From the NCBI GenBank assembly GCA_965204165.1, contig OZ241969.1:2728001-2792000 (forward strand): a stretch of DNA of 64,000 bases, written 5' to 3'. Each line of letters begins with the position of its first letter. Within the stretch, counting starts at the first letter, position 1. The translations under genes were made by a program, and so were the position numbers. The DNA comes from VYFG01 sp965204165. GTDB lineage: Bacteria; Pseudomonadota; Gammaproteobacteria; Arenicellales; Poriferihabitantaceae. This document shows, piece by piece, positions 53,980 through 62,848 of this stretch. The notes under the pieces are model-generated. The model ran no database searches. It saw only the letters and a program-made list of their open reading frames with translations, and was not told where the DNA came from.

Positions 53980-55083
53980 ATGTCCAGCCTGTGTATTGAG
54001 GGCGTCAGCAAGCGGTTCGGCACGTTCGACGCCCTGACGGACATCCACCTGTCGATCCCGGCGGGCAGCCTGCTCTGCCTGCTGGGCCCGTCCGGCTGCG
54101 GCAAGACGACCATTCTCCGGATCGTCGCCGGCCTGGAGGCGCCGGACGGCGGCCGGGTATTGCTGGATGGTTCGGATTTGCTGGCGCTGCCCCCGCACAA
54201 GAGGGACATCGGCATGGTGTTCCAGTCCCATGCCCTGTTTCCCCATCTGGACGTTTTCGGGAACATTGCGTACGGGCTTCGCATGGGCGGTTTGCCCAAG
54301 GCCTCCATTGCGCATCGCGTCGCCGAATTGCTGGAACTGATCCGGTTGCCCGGCGCGGCGGGGAAACATGTGTTCCAGCTGTCCGGCGGCGAGCGGCAGC
54401 GCGTGGCCATCGCCCGCGCGCTGGCCCGGCGCCCGAAGCTGTTCCTGCTGGACGAGCCCACTTCCGCGCTGGATGCGAACCTGCGGGAAACGATGCAGAT
54501 CGAATTGCGCAGGCTGCAACAGTCCCTGGGAATCACCACCATTGTGGTCACCCATGACCAGTCCGAGGCCATGACCATTTCCGACCGGATCGCCGTGATG
54601 CGGCATGGAACGGTGGAGCAGTCGGGCCACCCGATGGAAGTATACGACCGCCCCGGGACGGAATTCGTGGCCAGGTTCATCGGCGCCATGAATATCCTGG
54701 AATGCGACTGGGAAAACGATTCCGCATGGCTCGGGAATGTCCGCCTCGAGACAGGGCCCGAGAATCGCTCCGGGAATTCCGGAAGGGCATCGGTCAGGGT
54801 GGCGATCCGACCCGAAAGGGTGGCGCTGGAGAACGTCGGGGCAAACGGGGAAAACGGGGGAACCGGGATTGCCGATGACGGCCCGAACAGGTTGCGCGGA
54901 ACGATCGACTTTATACGCAACACCGGCAATCTCGTCGAGGTTCACGCGAATTGCGGTCCGGCAAGGATTGTCCATGCCTTCTCCCCGCGGGCCGGAGGGG
55001 ACCCGGGCTTCTGTGAGGGAGACGGCATCGTGGCGCACCTGCCCCCCGAACATTGCCACCTCTATGGCAACGAAGACCGATGA
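53980..55083 (+). CDS. PotA-type ABC transporter ATPase
   Basis: 367 residues. Walker A GPSGCGKTT (36-44), Q-loop FQSHALFPHL, signature LSGGERQRVA (134-143), Walker B LFLLDEPTSALD, and the H-loop in VVTHDQSEAM. The C-terminal part (from about 240) is a TOBE domain (RVAIRPERVALENVG). It energises the PotB/PotC-like permeases; its stop overlaps the next start (ATGA, 55080-55083). Confidence 0.93.
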   Translation: MSSLCIEGVSKRFGTFDALTDIHLSIPAGSLLCLLGPSGCGKTTILRIVAGLEAPDGGRVLLDGSDLLALPPHKRDIGMVFQSHALFPHLDVFGNIAYGLRMGGLPKASIAHRVAELLELIRLPGAAGKHVFQLSGGERQRVAIARALARRPKLFLLDEPTSALDANLRETMQIELRRLQQSLGITTIVVTHDQSEAMTISDRIAVMRHGTVEQSGHPMEVYDRPGTEFVARFIGAMNILECDWENDSAWLGNVRLETGPENRSGNSGRASVRVAIRPERVALENVGANGENGGTGIADDGPNRLRGTIDFIRNTGNLVEVHANCGPARIVHAFSPRAGGDPGFCEGDGIVAHLPPEHCHLYGNEDR

Positions 55084-55919
55084 GCCGGGAGTTCCGTAGC
55101 GGGCCGATACCCGGCTGGTACGCCTTCCTCGTGCTGGGCCTGTTCTTCCTGGGCCCGTTCGCGATCATGCTCAACTTCAGTTTCTACCACAAGATTCCCG
55201 GGGGGCTGTACGAGCCGGGATTCGAGCTTGACAACTACGGAAGGCTGATGACCCCGTTTTTCGGACGCATCCTGCTCATGTCCACGGGATTGTGTGCATT
55301 GGCTTCCCTGGCTGCGGTCGGATTCGGGTTCGCGCTCACCTACGCCATCTCGAACATGTCGAAAACGGGCAGGACGTTCTGGCTGATTCTCCTCGTGTCC
55401 CTGCTGTCGCTTTCCGAGGTGGTCACCGGCTTTGCCTGGAGTACGCTTTTTTCCCGCACGGCGGGTCTCGGGGGATGGCTCCATACGCTGGGAATACTTG
55501 ATGCGCCTCGGGCCCTGTCGCCCGGATTCTGGGCGTTGCTGACCGCCCTGACCTTCATTTGCATCCCGTTCGTCGTCCTGGTGCTCTTTCCGCCGCTGAC
55601 CCGCCTGCCGAGAGACTGGACGGAGGCGGCGAGAACCCTGGGCGCAACCCCGATGGGCGCGGTGGCGACGGTCGTCATCCCGGCGGTTCGGCCGGCGATT
55701 CTGGCCGCTTTCATTCTCTCGTTCATCTATTCCCTCGGATCCTATGTGCTGCCCATCATGCTTGGCAGGCCGCGGCATTGGACCCTGTCCGTCCACATCA
55801 CCGACCAGGCCCTGTACCAGTCCAACTTTCCCTTTGCAGCGGCGTTGTCGGTTTTCCTCATGGTCGCTTCGCTGTTTCTGATCGGAGTTGTCCACCGGCT
55901 GCAAAGCCGTTTCACTTGA
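55080..55919 (+). CDS. PotB-type ABC permease
   Basis: 279 residues, start at ATG 55080 overlapping the ATPase stop. About six helices (GWYAFLVLGLFFLGPFAIML at the start). The EAA loop is WTEAARTLGATPMGAVATVV. It should form the translocation channel together with the PotC-like protein encoded just downstream, which is interrupted by an IS element, so the transporter is probably not functional. Confidence 0.9.
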   Translation: MSREFRSGPIPGWYAFLVLGLFFLGPFAIMLNFSFYHKIPGGLYEPGFELDNYGRLMTPFFGRILLMSTGLCALASLAAVGFGFALTYAISNMSKTGRTFWLILLVSLLSLSEVVTGFAWSTLFSRTAGLGGWLHTLGILDAPRALSPGFWALLTALTFICIPFVVLVLFPPLTRLPRDWTEAARTLGATPMGAVATVVIPAVRPAILAAFILSFIYSLGSYVLPIMLGRPRHWTLSVHITDQALYQSNFPFAAALSVFLMVASLFLIGVVHRLQSRFT

Positions 55920-55921
55920 TC

Positions 55922-56047
55922 ATGCGGTGGGTTCGAAACCTGTTTCTGGGCATGATGCTTGTCATGTTCATGGCCCCGATCATCGTCGTGGCGGGGGTTT
56001 CTTTCAATGAGAGGAAGCAACTGCCAGCAATTCCCGCTAAGGGTTAG
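55922..56047 (+). pseudogene. PotC-type ABC permease, 5' fragment cut by the IS element
   Basis: Starts 2 bp after potB-like. 34 native residues (MRWVRNLFLGMMLVMFMAPI and on to VSFNERKQL) run into the IS end and stop after 41. Joining it across one copy of the 9-bp duplication to 57653 gives an unbroken frame reading NERKQLLFPPQGFSFEWYL, a typical PotC sequence. So the gene was intact until the insertion. Confidence 0.92.
56016..56024 (+). repeat. Target-site duplication, left copy
   Basis: AGCAACTGC directly abuts the IS end; an identical copy is at 57644-57652. Confidence 0.95.
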
Positions 56048-57643
56048 CTCCATTGTGTCAGGGAGTGTGATCCGCAGGAGGTTGTGGTTTTAAAGGGATC
56101 GGGGCGCAGCGGTCGTTACAGCCACCACTGGGGCTGTAGAACTCATCGGGTCGGTAAACGCTGAAGAATCGACCTGAACACCCGCCGGTCACGGCGTGAT
56201 TCAGGGCGGTTCAGGCAGCGCGGGATTGTTTTTGTACCCCCGCGCAATGACCTGATACAGTTTCTCCCAACTGTCTATCAGGAACAGGCTGAACAGGCCC
56301 CTCATCTTGCGCCACAGCGCGGCGCGGCTGTACATGGCCTGGTGTGCCGCATTGAATACGGCACAGCAGCGCAACTGGATCTGGTCCACCAGAAACGCCA
56401 GCATCATCAGGTGCATCAGCACCGTCGACAGGTGCTTGTTGCCGTGACCATAATTGTGTTCCAGGCCGTAACCCTGGTTCTTCAGCGTGTTGAAGGTTTC
56501 GTTCTCTATCTTCCAGCGGGCCCGGCCGGCCCGCATCAACTCCATCAGGTTCGATTCGTCGATCGGGATATCGGTGACCCAGCAAAAGCGCTGCACCTTG
56601 CCCCCGGGACGGTGCTCCCGGTACTCAAGGAAGTTCACCTCCAGATCAAAGTGGTCGTCGTTCAACGGCACCCGGTTCAGATACCGGAAGCGATGCACTA
56701 CCCCCTGCCCGTCCCGGCACTCATGTTCCGGAACGCCCCGGGTCTTCGACACCCAGTCGTACAGAAACCGGTGGTCCCCTTCCTTCGCACCCAGCACATA
56801 GCGCATGTCCAGTGACTCCAGCAGCCGGATGTGCGGACCGTTCGAGGCCAGGCCATCTTCAACCACCAGCAACCGCAAATGCGGATGGTTGCGACGGACA
56901 CGCTTCAGCAGCCGCCTTGCGGCATTCCGCTCACAGTCGTTCTTGCCGGATCCGTCCCCCTTCAGGATCGGTTCTGGCATCAGGGGGATCACCTCGCGGC
57001 AGTCCGGATGCACCAGCACCGCACCGAGCAACTGGTGATAGTACGTCACCCGACCGTCACGATGATGCTTGCTGCAGCAGTGCGCGCAATGCACCTTCTG
57101 CGAGGAGAACAGCCCGGTGCCGTCCACCGACAGCACATAGCGGCCGTCCAGCACCTCGAAACCCTCCAGACCCTTGCCCCGCTGCAGCAGCGCAAACAGC
57201 CGCTTGTATACCGGCTCGAACACCCCCGGGTCCAATTCGTCCAGCCGTTCCCTCATGTACGTGTCGCTCGGCGCCTGCGCCACCCCGTACAGATGCTTCA
57301 GATTGTGCCGCACCGCTTCCTCGGACTGCGACCGCTCGAACTGCAGCAGCGATGGATATTTCAGACCGAACATCGCCAGCGCCGACATCATGACGTCCGA
57401 CAACGGGAACTTGCGGGTGCGCTTCGTGTCCGGAATCTCCTCGAAACTCGACCGGATCGACTGCAGCAATCCCTGTGCGCTCAAGTGTTTGCGATTTGAT
57501 GGTTCACGCATCCAATTTCACCTGGTTCATGAAATTGGAACTGTATGATACCAGAATTCCTGAAAAACTTTACGAAAAAGTTTTTTCCGTATCTCTCTAT
57601 CACCTTGTATTTGCTTGACTTTTTAAACCAGCGGGAATTGCTG
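56025..57643 (-). mobile_element. IS4-type insertion sequence (1619 bp) within the PotC-type gene
   Basis: The ends CAGCAATTCCCGCT (56025-56038) and AGCGGGAATTGCTG (57630-57643) are perfect 14-bp inverted repeats. A 9-bp target duplication (AGCAACTGC) flanks them. One transposase gene fills the element and is in antisense to potC. Identical duplications and a frame that closes exactly on excision point to a recent insertion. Confidence 0.95.
56201..57511 (-). CDS. DDE transposase, IS4-type
   Basis: 436 residues. The catalytic triad is Asp130 in VLSVDGTGLF, Asp219 in LLVVEDGLASN and Glu336 in RARWKIENETFNTLK, the last being the Y-R-E-K-type signature of IS4-like enzymes. A CAHCCSKHH motif near 142-150 may bind zinc. 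Length and the 9-bp duplication fit IS4-related elements; the exact subgroup needs a database match. No frameshift or stop, so it may be active. Confidence 0.92.
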   Translation of the reverse strand: MREPSNRKHLSAQGLLQSIRSSFEEIPDTKRTRKFPLSDVMMSALAMFGLKYPSLLQFERSQSEEAVRHNLKHLYGVAQAPSDTYMRERLDELDPGVFEPVYKRLFALLQRGKGLEGFEVLDGRYVLSVDGTGLFSSQKVHCAHCCSKHHRDGRVTYYHQLLGAVLVHPDCREVIPLMPEPILKGDGSGKNDCERNAARRLLKRVRRNHPHLRLLVVEDGLASNGPHIRLLESLDMRYVLGAKEGDHRFLYDWVSKTRGVPEHECRDGQGVVHRFRYLNRVPLNDDHFDLEVNFLEYREHRPGGKVQRFCWVTDIPIDESNLMELMRAGRARWKIENETFNTLKNQGYGLEHNYGHGNKHLSTVLMHLMMLAFLVDQIQLRCCAVFNAAHQAMYSRAALWRKMRGLFSLFLIDSWEKLYQVIARGYKNNPALPEPP

Positions 57644-57652
57644 AGCAACTGC
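57644..57652 (+). repeat. Target-site duplication, right copy
   Basis: AGCAACTGC, identical to 56016-56024. Confidence 0.95.
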
Positions 57653-58347
57653 TGTTTCCACCGCAGGGCTTTTCGTTCGAATGGTATCTGAAGGCTTTCC
57701 AGGAAAGTGGCTGGACGTCGGCCATGGTTACGAGTTTCTTCCTTGCGTTCGGCGCCGCCCTGTTCTCCCTGTGCCTGGCCGTTCCCCTGGCGCTCTATTG
57801 CTGGCGGCGGGTCAACTGGCAGTCCAGGCTGCTTCGAGGTCTCGGGCTGTTGCCGTTCATGCTGCCGCCCGTCGTCAGCGCCCTCGGGTTCCTGGTGTTC
57901 TGGAGTACGGCCGGAGGGTATGGTCAGATGTATGCCGCCGTCATCAGCCACGGGGTGTTCCTCGTCACTCTCCCCATGGTCATGATACTCATCGGGCTCG
58001 ATTCGGTCGACAGGAACCTGATCGATGCGGCCAGGATTTGCGGCGCATCCAGATCCAGGGTGTATCTGACCGTGATCATTCCGGTCGTCCGGCCGTTCCT
58101 GATATTCGGATTCTGCTTCGCCTTCGTCCTGAGCTTCAACGAATACATCATCAGCTTCATGCTGATCGGGTTCACCCACGAAACGCTCCCCGTGAAGATT
58201 TTCAACAGCCTTCGATACGGATACACCCCGATCATGGCCGTCGTGTCCACTTTCTTCGTTCTGATGACAGTGGGCGTATTGTGTATCGTTGCGCGGTTCG
58301 GCGACCTCCCCCGACTTTTCGGGGCATGGGACAGCGGGGACACTTGA
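57653..58347 (+). pseudogene. PotC-type ABC permease, 3' fragment
   Basis: The frame continues LFPPQGFSFEWYLKAFQESG, then the membrane part from ATG 57724 (MVTSFFLAFGAALFSLCLAV), an EAA loop (IDAARICGASRSRVYLTVII), and a normal end. It has no start signal of its own except the internal ATG 57724, which would give 207 residues without the first helix. Not expected to work. Confidence 0.92.
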
Positions 58348-59265
58348 CGAATTCGATTGAATCGACTCCATCTGACCGGAGCTGGTCAGTAATTCACATC
58401 GTCCGGCAAGCACTGGATTTGCTTCCGGGCGCCACGTTCCAGGCAATTTCATGGCCTGTTTCCGGGCTTGAGCCGGTTTCCTGGAACGGCAGCCATGGTC
58501 ACCCGGGACCCATTTTCTTCAGGTTTTCACCATCATATGGCGCATCGAAGGTTTTGACGAATTGCCAAAACCTTTTGAAAGTATCGTGAAAACGACTGGG
58601 CGGGGCGGGTGAAGTGGCGGCCCGGCGGGTCCGAATCGAACGGACTACCATACGGATGCCCGCGTAGGGGTATGACGCGGATAACCGCAGCATTACCTTC
58701 AGTGCCCTCTCACCGGGCCGCCGGGGCTGAATGTAGCACAATGCGCGGGGGGCGGGGATCGCGTCCAGGACGCCACAGAGGCCCGTAGCGCGGCCGTATG
58801 CCCGTGGCATACTGATCAACAGGAGGGTGATGGTCTGCGCAGGTACCAAAATGGTGGCGCCGCGCAATGCGCCGCATTGCGCCGAGGGCCAAAGCGCCAC
58901 CACCCTGGTGGCAGGGCAGTCCCGGGTTTCCGGAACCCGTTGTATTGGAATGGAATTTTCCGTATGCCCACGGCATGCCCCGGTGACGGCAAATGGTGCC
59001 AAGTCTTTCCGGCAGCAGCCAGTCGTCATTTGGCGGTGGAATGGCACGGGAGTGCCGGTCAGGCGCGCATTTGCTGTTGAGTGCATCCAGGATGCGTCGG
59101 GTGTGACGCGCACACGCCGTAGGGCGTAAGTATGCACGCCAGATCGAGCGATCCCGTCTCCGGCATATTCCCGTGCAGAAACAACGGCTTAGCCAGAGCG
59201 GCGTCTGAGCGACGCTGTTCACCGCGCTTGTGATGGAACGGTTCCGGACCCGGTGCGCGGGGACA
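58348..59265. other. Non-coding stretch between potC and the second recombinase module
   Basis: About 0.9 kb with no reading frame I can assign. It holds the structured segment at 58543-58722 and, beyond it, scattered short repeats of GGCGCC/GCGCCA type (58855-58925). Frames here are arginine-rich and unlike any family I know. Confidence 0.5.
58548..58722 (-). other. Structured element: long closing stem, T-arm-like hairpin and a terminator-like stem
   Basis: A perfect 10-bp stem pairs GGCGGCCCGG (58616-58625) with CCGGGCCGCC (58713-58722). Inside it, GTCCG-AATCGAA-CGGAC (58629-58645) forms a hairpin whose minus-strand loop is TTCGATT, identical to a tRNA T-loop; a further CCGCGT/ACGCGG stem lies near 58660-58680. 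Outside, AAGGTTTTG and CAAAACCTT (58548-58574) form a perfect 9-bp stem followed by TTTTG on the plus strand. It does not fold as a whole tRNA. It may be an RNA, a tRNA-derived attachment remnant or a repeat. Confidence 0.45.
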
Positions 59266-59287
59266 GGTGGTCATTATAGGAAGCAGT
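59266..59287 (+). repeat. Direct repeat, left copy, flanking the second recombinase pair
   Basis: Begins GGTGGTC and ends TATAGGAAGCAGT; 20 of 22 bases match 61892-61913 in the same orientation. It lies 169 bp beyond the stop of the second recombinase. The bases from 59288 to 59456 hold nothing else. Confidence 0.7.
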
Positions 59288-59456
59288 TCAGCGCATTGCA
59301 AGCGGCTTTTTCGCGCTGTTGGCGAAGGTCTTTCAGACGTCTTTCCAGGCTCGGTTCCGGAGGGGAGGTTCGCTGCCGGAGTCCATCGGAGCCGCTCCCG
59401 CCGGATGCCCCGCATTCGGGGCGCGCCGGCGGCGACGAACGGTCGGCGGCCGTGTC

Positions 59457-60656
59457 TCATTCCGTCCGGGTCCGGCGACCGCCGGCCATGGCGCCGGCGA
59501 TGATGCCGCCGATCCGTTCGGCCGCCGCGGCGAGATGGCCGTCGGCGAGGTGGGTGTAGGCTTCCGTCGTGCGATGGCTCCGGTGGCCGAGCAGCCTGCC
59601 GACCTGTGGCAGGTTCTCGCCGGACATCACGGCCTGGCTGGCGACGGTGTGGCGGAGGTCGTGGAGCCGCAGGGTGCCGAGCCGGGCGTCGGTGCGGACG
59701 GCATGCCAGCAGGAAGCCAGGCTGTGCTGACCGCGGCCTTCGGCGTAGCGGGGGAAGAGGAACGCGTCGGGATCGCGCGTTCGGGGAGAGCCGGTCGTGT
59801 CGATCGGGCCGGCGATGGCGGCGACGAGGTCGCGGGCCGCGGCGCCGAGGGGCACCGTGCGCGGTCCGGTCTTGGCGTCGGTCAGCCGGATGGCGTCGTC
59901 GCCGATGTCGCGCCAGCGGCGGTCGAGCACCTCGCTGCGGCGGCAGCCGGTCAGCGCAATGAGGCGGATCGCGGCGACGGCCTCGGGCCACCCGGCCTCG
60001 CGCCCGTCGAGGGCGCGGCCTAGTCGTTCGAGCTCGCCGGCGTCGAGGCAGCGGGCGACGTTGCGGCGCGGGTTCTTCGCGATGCCGAGGCAGGGGTTGG
60101 TCCCGGGCGGGCGCCAGCCCCATTCCTCGGCGCGGAACATCATCGTGCGGAGAATCTCGAAGGCGCGGTTGGCGGCGCCGGGGCGTTCGGTGCTGGCGGC
60201 GTCGAACCAGGCGGCGACGTCCTCGGGGCCGATGCGGTCGACCGGCGTCCTGCCGAAGGCGGGCAGGAGCCGCGCCTTGAGGTAGGTGCGGACGGTCCTG
60301 CGGCCCGAGGGCTTCAGGTTCGGGGCGCAGCGCCGCAGGTACTCCCCGGCGAAGGCGGAGAAGTCCGGGACGCGCCGCGCCCTGCGACGCTCCTCGGCGG
60401 GGTCCCCGCCGGCGTCGATGCGCGCGCGGAGGTCGCGGGCGCGGCGCCTGGCCTCGGCGAGTTCGACCTCGCCGTGGCGGGCGATGACGAACCGCCGCGT
60501 GCGGCCCCCGATGCGGGCCTGGAGGACGTACACCTTGCGCCCGGAGGGATGGACGCGCAGCCCGAAGCCGGGCTGCCCGCGGTCGAACAGGATGGTCTCC
60601 CGGGGACCGGCGGCGCAGTCCCGGGCCAGCCGGGGGGTGAGGTCAACCCTGGGCAT
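59457..60656 (-). CDS. Tyrosine recombinase, second gene of the leftward pair
   Basis: Start set at ATG 60656 (MPRVDLTPRLARD), inside the end of the preceding gene (14-bp overlap); the longer frame lies wholly in that gene. 399 residues: arm-binding domain (FGLRVHPSGRKVYVLQAR), core-binding domain and catalytic domain with Arg239 in TGCRRSEV, Lys262 in DAKTGPRT, His332 and Arg335 in HDLRHTVAS, His358 in LGHRSHRTT, Tyr367 in TEAYTHL. All present. The gene is far richer in GC than the rest of the window. Confidence 0.92.
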   Translation of the reverse strand: MPRVDLTPRLARDCAAGPRETILFDRGQPGFGLRVHPSGRKVYVLQARIGGRTRRFVIARHGEVELAEARRRARDLRARIDAGGDPAEERRRARRVPDFSAFAGEYLRRCAPNLKPSGRRTVRTYLKARLLPAFGRTPVDRIGPEDVAAWFDAASTERPGAANRAFEILRTMMFRAEEWGWRPPGTNPCLGIAKNPRRNVARCLDAGELERLGRALDGREAGWPEAVAAIRLIALTGCRRSEVLDRRWRDIGDDAIRLTDAKTGPRTVPLGAAARDLVAAIAGPIDTTGSPRTRDPDAFLFPRYAEGRGQHSLASCWHAVRTDARLGTLRLHDLRHTVASQAVMSGENLPQVGRLLGHRSHRTTEAYTHLADGHLAAAAERIGGIIAGAMAGGRRTRTE

Positions 60657-61860
60657 GGCGGCCTCCCCGGCGCTCGCGGCCGTGTTCGACGATGCCGTTT
60701 CCGCCATCGCCGGCCATGGCCGCGCCGATGCGGCCCGAGACCCGGTCGGCGGCATCGGCGACGGAGCGGGCGGACAGGTGGACGTAGCGCTCGGTGGTCT
60801 CGACCAGAGCGTGGCCGAGCAGTCTGGCGATGGTCACCATGTCGGCGCCGTTCATGGCGGCCACGGAGGCCCAGGTGTGGCGCAGGTCGTGGAGGCGGAC
60901 GCCAGCCAGCCCGGCGTCGTCCCGGATGCGCCGCCAGTGGTGGGAGATGGTCGAGACCGGCTTGCCGGGCGAGCGCCCGGGGAAGACGAACGGGCAGTCC
61001 GGGTCCCGGCGGGGGATGGCGTCGATGACCCTGCGGGCGGCGCCGGCCAGCCACACGGTGCGGGGGCCGGACTTGGAGTCGGGGAGCAGGATGCGGCGGT
61101 CCCGGATCCAGTCCCACTGCAGGCCGGTGACCTCGCCGGCGCGGCAGCCGGTGAGCAGCAGCAGGCGGATCACGGCGACGGCCTGGGGGCAGTCGGGTTC
61201 GTGGCGGTCGAGGGCGGCGCCGAGCCGGGCCATCTCGTCCGCGGTCAGGAACCGCTCCCTGGGGGCGGTCCGGTAGCGCCGAGTGCGCCGGCAGGGGTTG
61301 GTGTTGTGGTCGCGGTATCCCCACAGCTCGGCCATGCGCATCATGACGGACAGGACCGGCATGGAGCGGTTCGCGGTGCCGGGGCGGTCCGCCATGGCGG
61401 CGAACCAGTCCCGGACGTGCCCGGGTCCGATGCCGTCCACGGCCAGGTGGCCGAGGACGGGGAGGATCTCGTTGTGGACGATGCGCCGGTTGGCCTGCCG
61501 GGTGCGGGGCTTCCAGTGGCGGGCGTGGCGCTCGAGGAACTCGGCGGCGAAGTCGGCCATGGGGCGGCCGGGATACCGGGGACCGGCGTTCCGGGCCGGC
61601 GGATCGGCGAGCCCGGGCAGGACCCGGCGCGCCTCATGGCGGGCCTGGGGGACGCTCATGGCGTCGGCGGACCCGAGGGTGACGCGGCGGACCCGGCCCC
61701 CGGGGGTCCGGCGGCGCAGGAAGAAGGAGCGGGTTCCGGAGGGATGGACGGACAGGCCGAGTCCGGAGATGGCGTCGTCCCAGAGGTCGTACTTGCGCTT
61801 GCGGGGCCGGGCTGCGGCGACCCGTCTGGGGAAGGAGGTGCGGGAGGTGGATGCGGTCAT
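60643..61860 (-). CDS. Tyrosine recombinase, first gene of the leftward pair
   Basis: 405 residues. Start ATG 61860 has GAGGAG 9 bp upstream. Domains as in its partner: GLGLSVHPSGTRSFFLRR in the arm-binding part, then Arg240 in TGCRAGEV, Lys263 in DSKSGPRT, His324 and Arg327 in HDLRHTWAS, His350 in LGHALVETT, Tyr359 in ERYVHL. It overlaps the partner by 14 bp, so the two are made together. The pair is convergent with the pair at 46.7-49.2 kb and very GC-rich. Confidence 0.92.
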   Translation of the reverse strand: MTASTSRTSFPRRVAAARPRKRKYDLWDDAISGLGLSVHPSGTRSFFLRRRTPGGRVRRVTLGSADAMSVPQARHEARRVLPGLADPPARNAGPRYPGRPMADFAAEFLERHARHWKPRTRQANRRIVHNEILPVLGHLAVDGIGPGHVRDWFAAMADRPGTANRSMPVLSVMMRMAELWGYRDHNTNPCRRTRRYRTAPRERFLTADEMARLGAALDRHEPDCPQAVAVIRLLLLTGCRAGEVTGLQWDWIRDRRILLPDSKSGPRTVWLAGAARRVIDAIPRRDPDCPFVFPGRSPGKPVSTISHHWRRIRDDAGLAGVRLHDLRHTWASVAAMNGADMVTIARLLGHALVETTERYVHLSARSVADAADRVSGRIGAAMAGDGGNGIVEHGRERRGGRHAQG

Positions 61861-61891
61861 GATGCGGCTCCTCGGTTCGGGCCGCGCGACC

Positions 61892-61913
61892 GGTGGTCCA
61901 TATAGGAAGCAGT
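61892..61913 (+). repeat. Direct repeat, right copy, flanking the second recombinase pair
   Basis: Begins GGTGGTC and ends TATAGGAAGCAGT, matching 59266-59287 except at two adjacent bases. It sits 31 bp upstream of the first recombinase start. Together the repeats bound a 2.65-kb unit containing nothing but the two recombinases. Confidence 0.7.
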
Positions 61914-62848
61914 CGCGGCGGCGTTTCTACCAACGGACCGCGCTTCCGGGACCGGAACGTAAATGAATCAAGTCATTGATTCAGAACACGTTTCCATCAT
62001 CTTGCACGACGGTGAACAGGCGTGCCCGACAGCAATTTCTTGCGTCGGGTGTGAGAGAAAACGCCGCCGGGCGTAGAAATGAGAGAAAAGGAAGGAGCAC
62101 ACCACGAACGATTCGGGACTCCGGCAGAGCGAAGGGATGGAGCCCGGCGGCGTTTGAGTGGGGAAGCGGAAGCGACCCGCGAACGGGAGCGGCACGCGAC
62201 CCGATGGAGTTCCCGAAGGGGAAGCGCGACCGACGCGCCAACGGGCATAGGCACGGAACGAAGTTCGCGCCGGTGGAGGAGACCGATGCGGCTGACGCTG
62301 CGGACCGGAAACCGGTTGACCACTGCGACCATCACCGTGAATTTTTTTCGGCGACAGGAGGAGCGGGCAGTGACGTTGGACGCGGCGCGCGTGACGGAGA
62401 CCCGGCACGGGTTCGCCACCGGGACCGTCGCGGAGCACGGACCGGTTCGCTGTGGAAGCTGGAGATCGGAAGAACCGACGCGAGCGGCACGCGAAGCGGA
62501 GGGCGTCGGCGACGGTAGGCGGTCCGGTCCGCGGCCCGGCGAGGATGCGCAGCATCGAGCCGGCAGCGGACGGGGATGAAGACGCGGCGCCGGAGATTTC
62601 CGGCACGGGCAGCGGGCGCCGTTGTCGACGCCCGGGGAGGGGACCGAAAGGGAAACGCCGCTGGCGGTGCAGGTGCGCAGCACCGCGCCGGCAGCAGGCG
62701 TCGAAGCGGATGCGGTTGCCGCCGCCGCCGCGGACGGGGAATGGAAAGAGCGCCGGGCGCCGCGCAGCGGCGATGGCGCGGCACGGCCGCCGCGCCGGAA
62801 GGGAAGAAGGACCGCGCCGTGGGAACGACGCGGCCCTGTGCCGGTGTT
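61914..62848. other. GC-rich stretch without a recognisable gene
   Basis: About 0.93 kb. Several frames are open on both strands but all are arginine/proline-rich and match nothing I know. The plus strand is purine-rich (many GAAGCGGA- and GACCGG-like units), which is unlike normal coding DNA here. It may be decayed sequence, a non-coding RNA region or a control region of the island. Confidence 0.45.

Noticed and set aside
53980..55083. This ABC ATPase as the missing partner of the ProX/OpuAB permeases
   Set aside because: It is translationally coupled to PotB/PotC-like permeases and has the TOBE domain of PotA-type ATPases; OpuAA/ProV proteins carry CBS domains, which are absent.
58616..58722. 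tRNA gene suggested by the T-loop-like hairpin and long closing stem
   Set aside because: No 7-bp acceptor with CCA end, no D-arm or anticodon arm in register; only the T-arm-like hairpin is convincing.
59319..60023. Plus-strand frames in the second recombinase module
   Set aside because: They lie opposite two recombinases with complete catalytic residues and code for arginine/glycine-rich sequence only.
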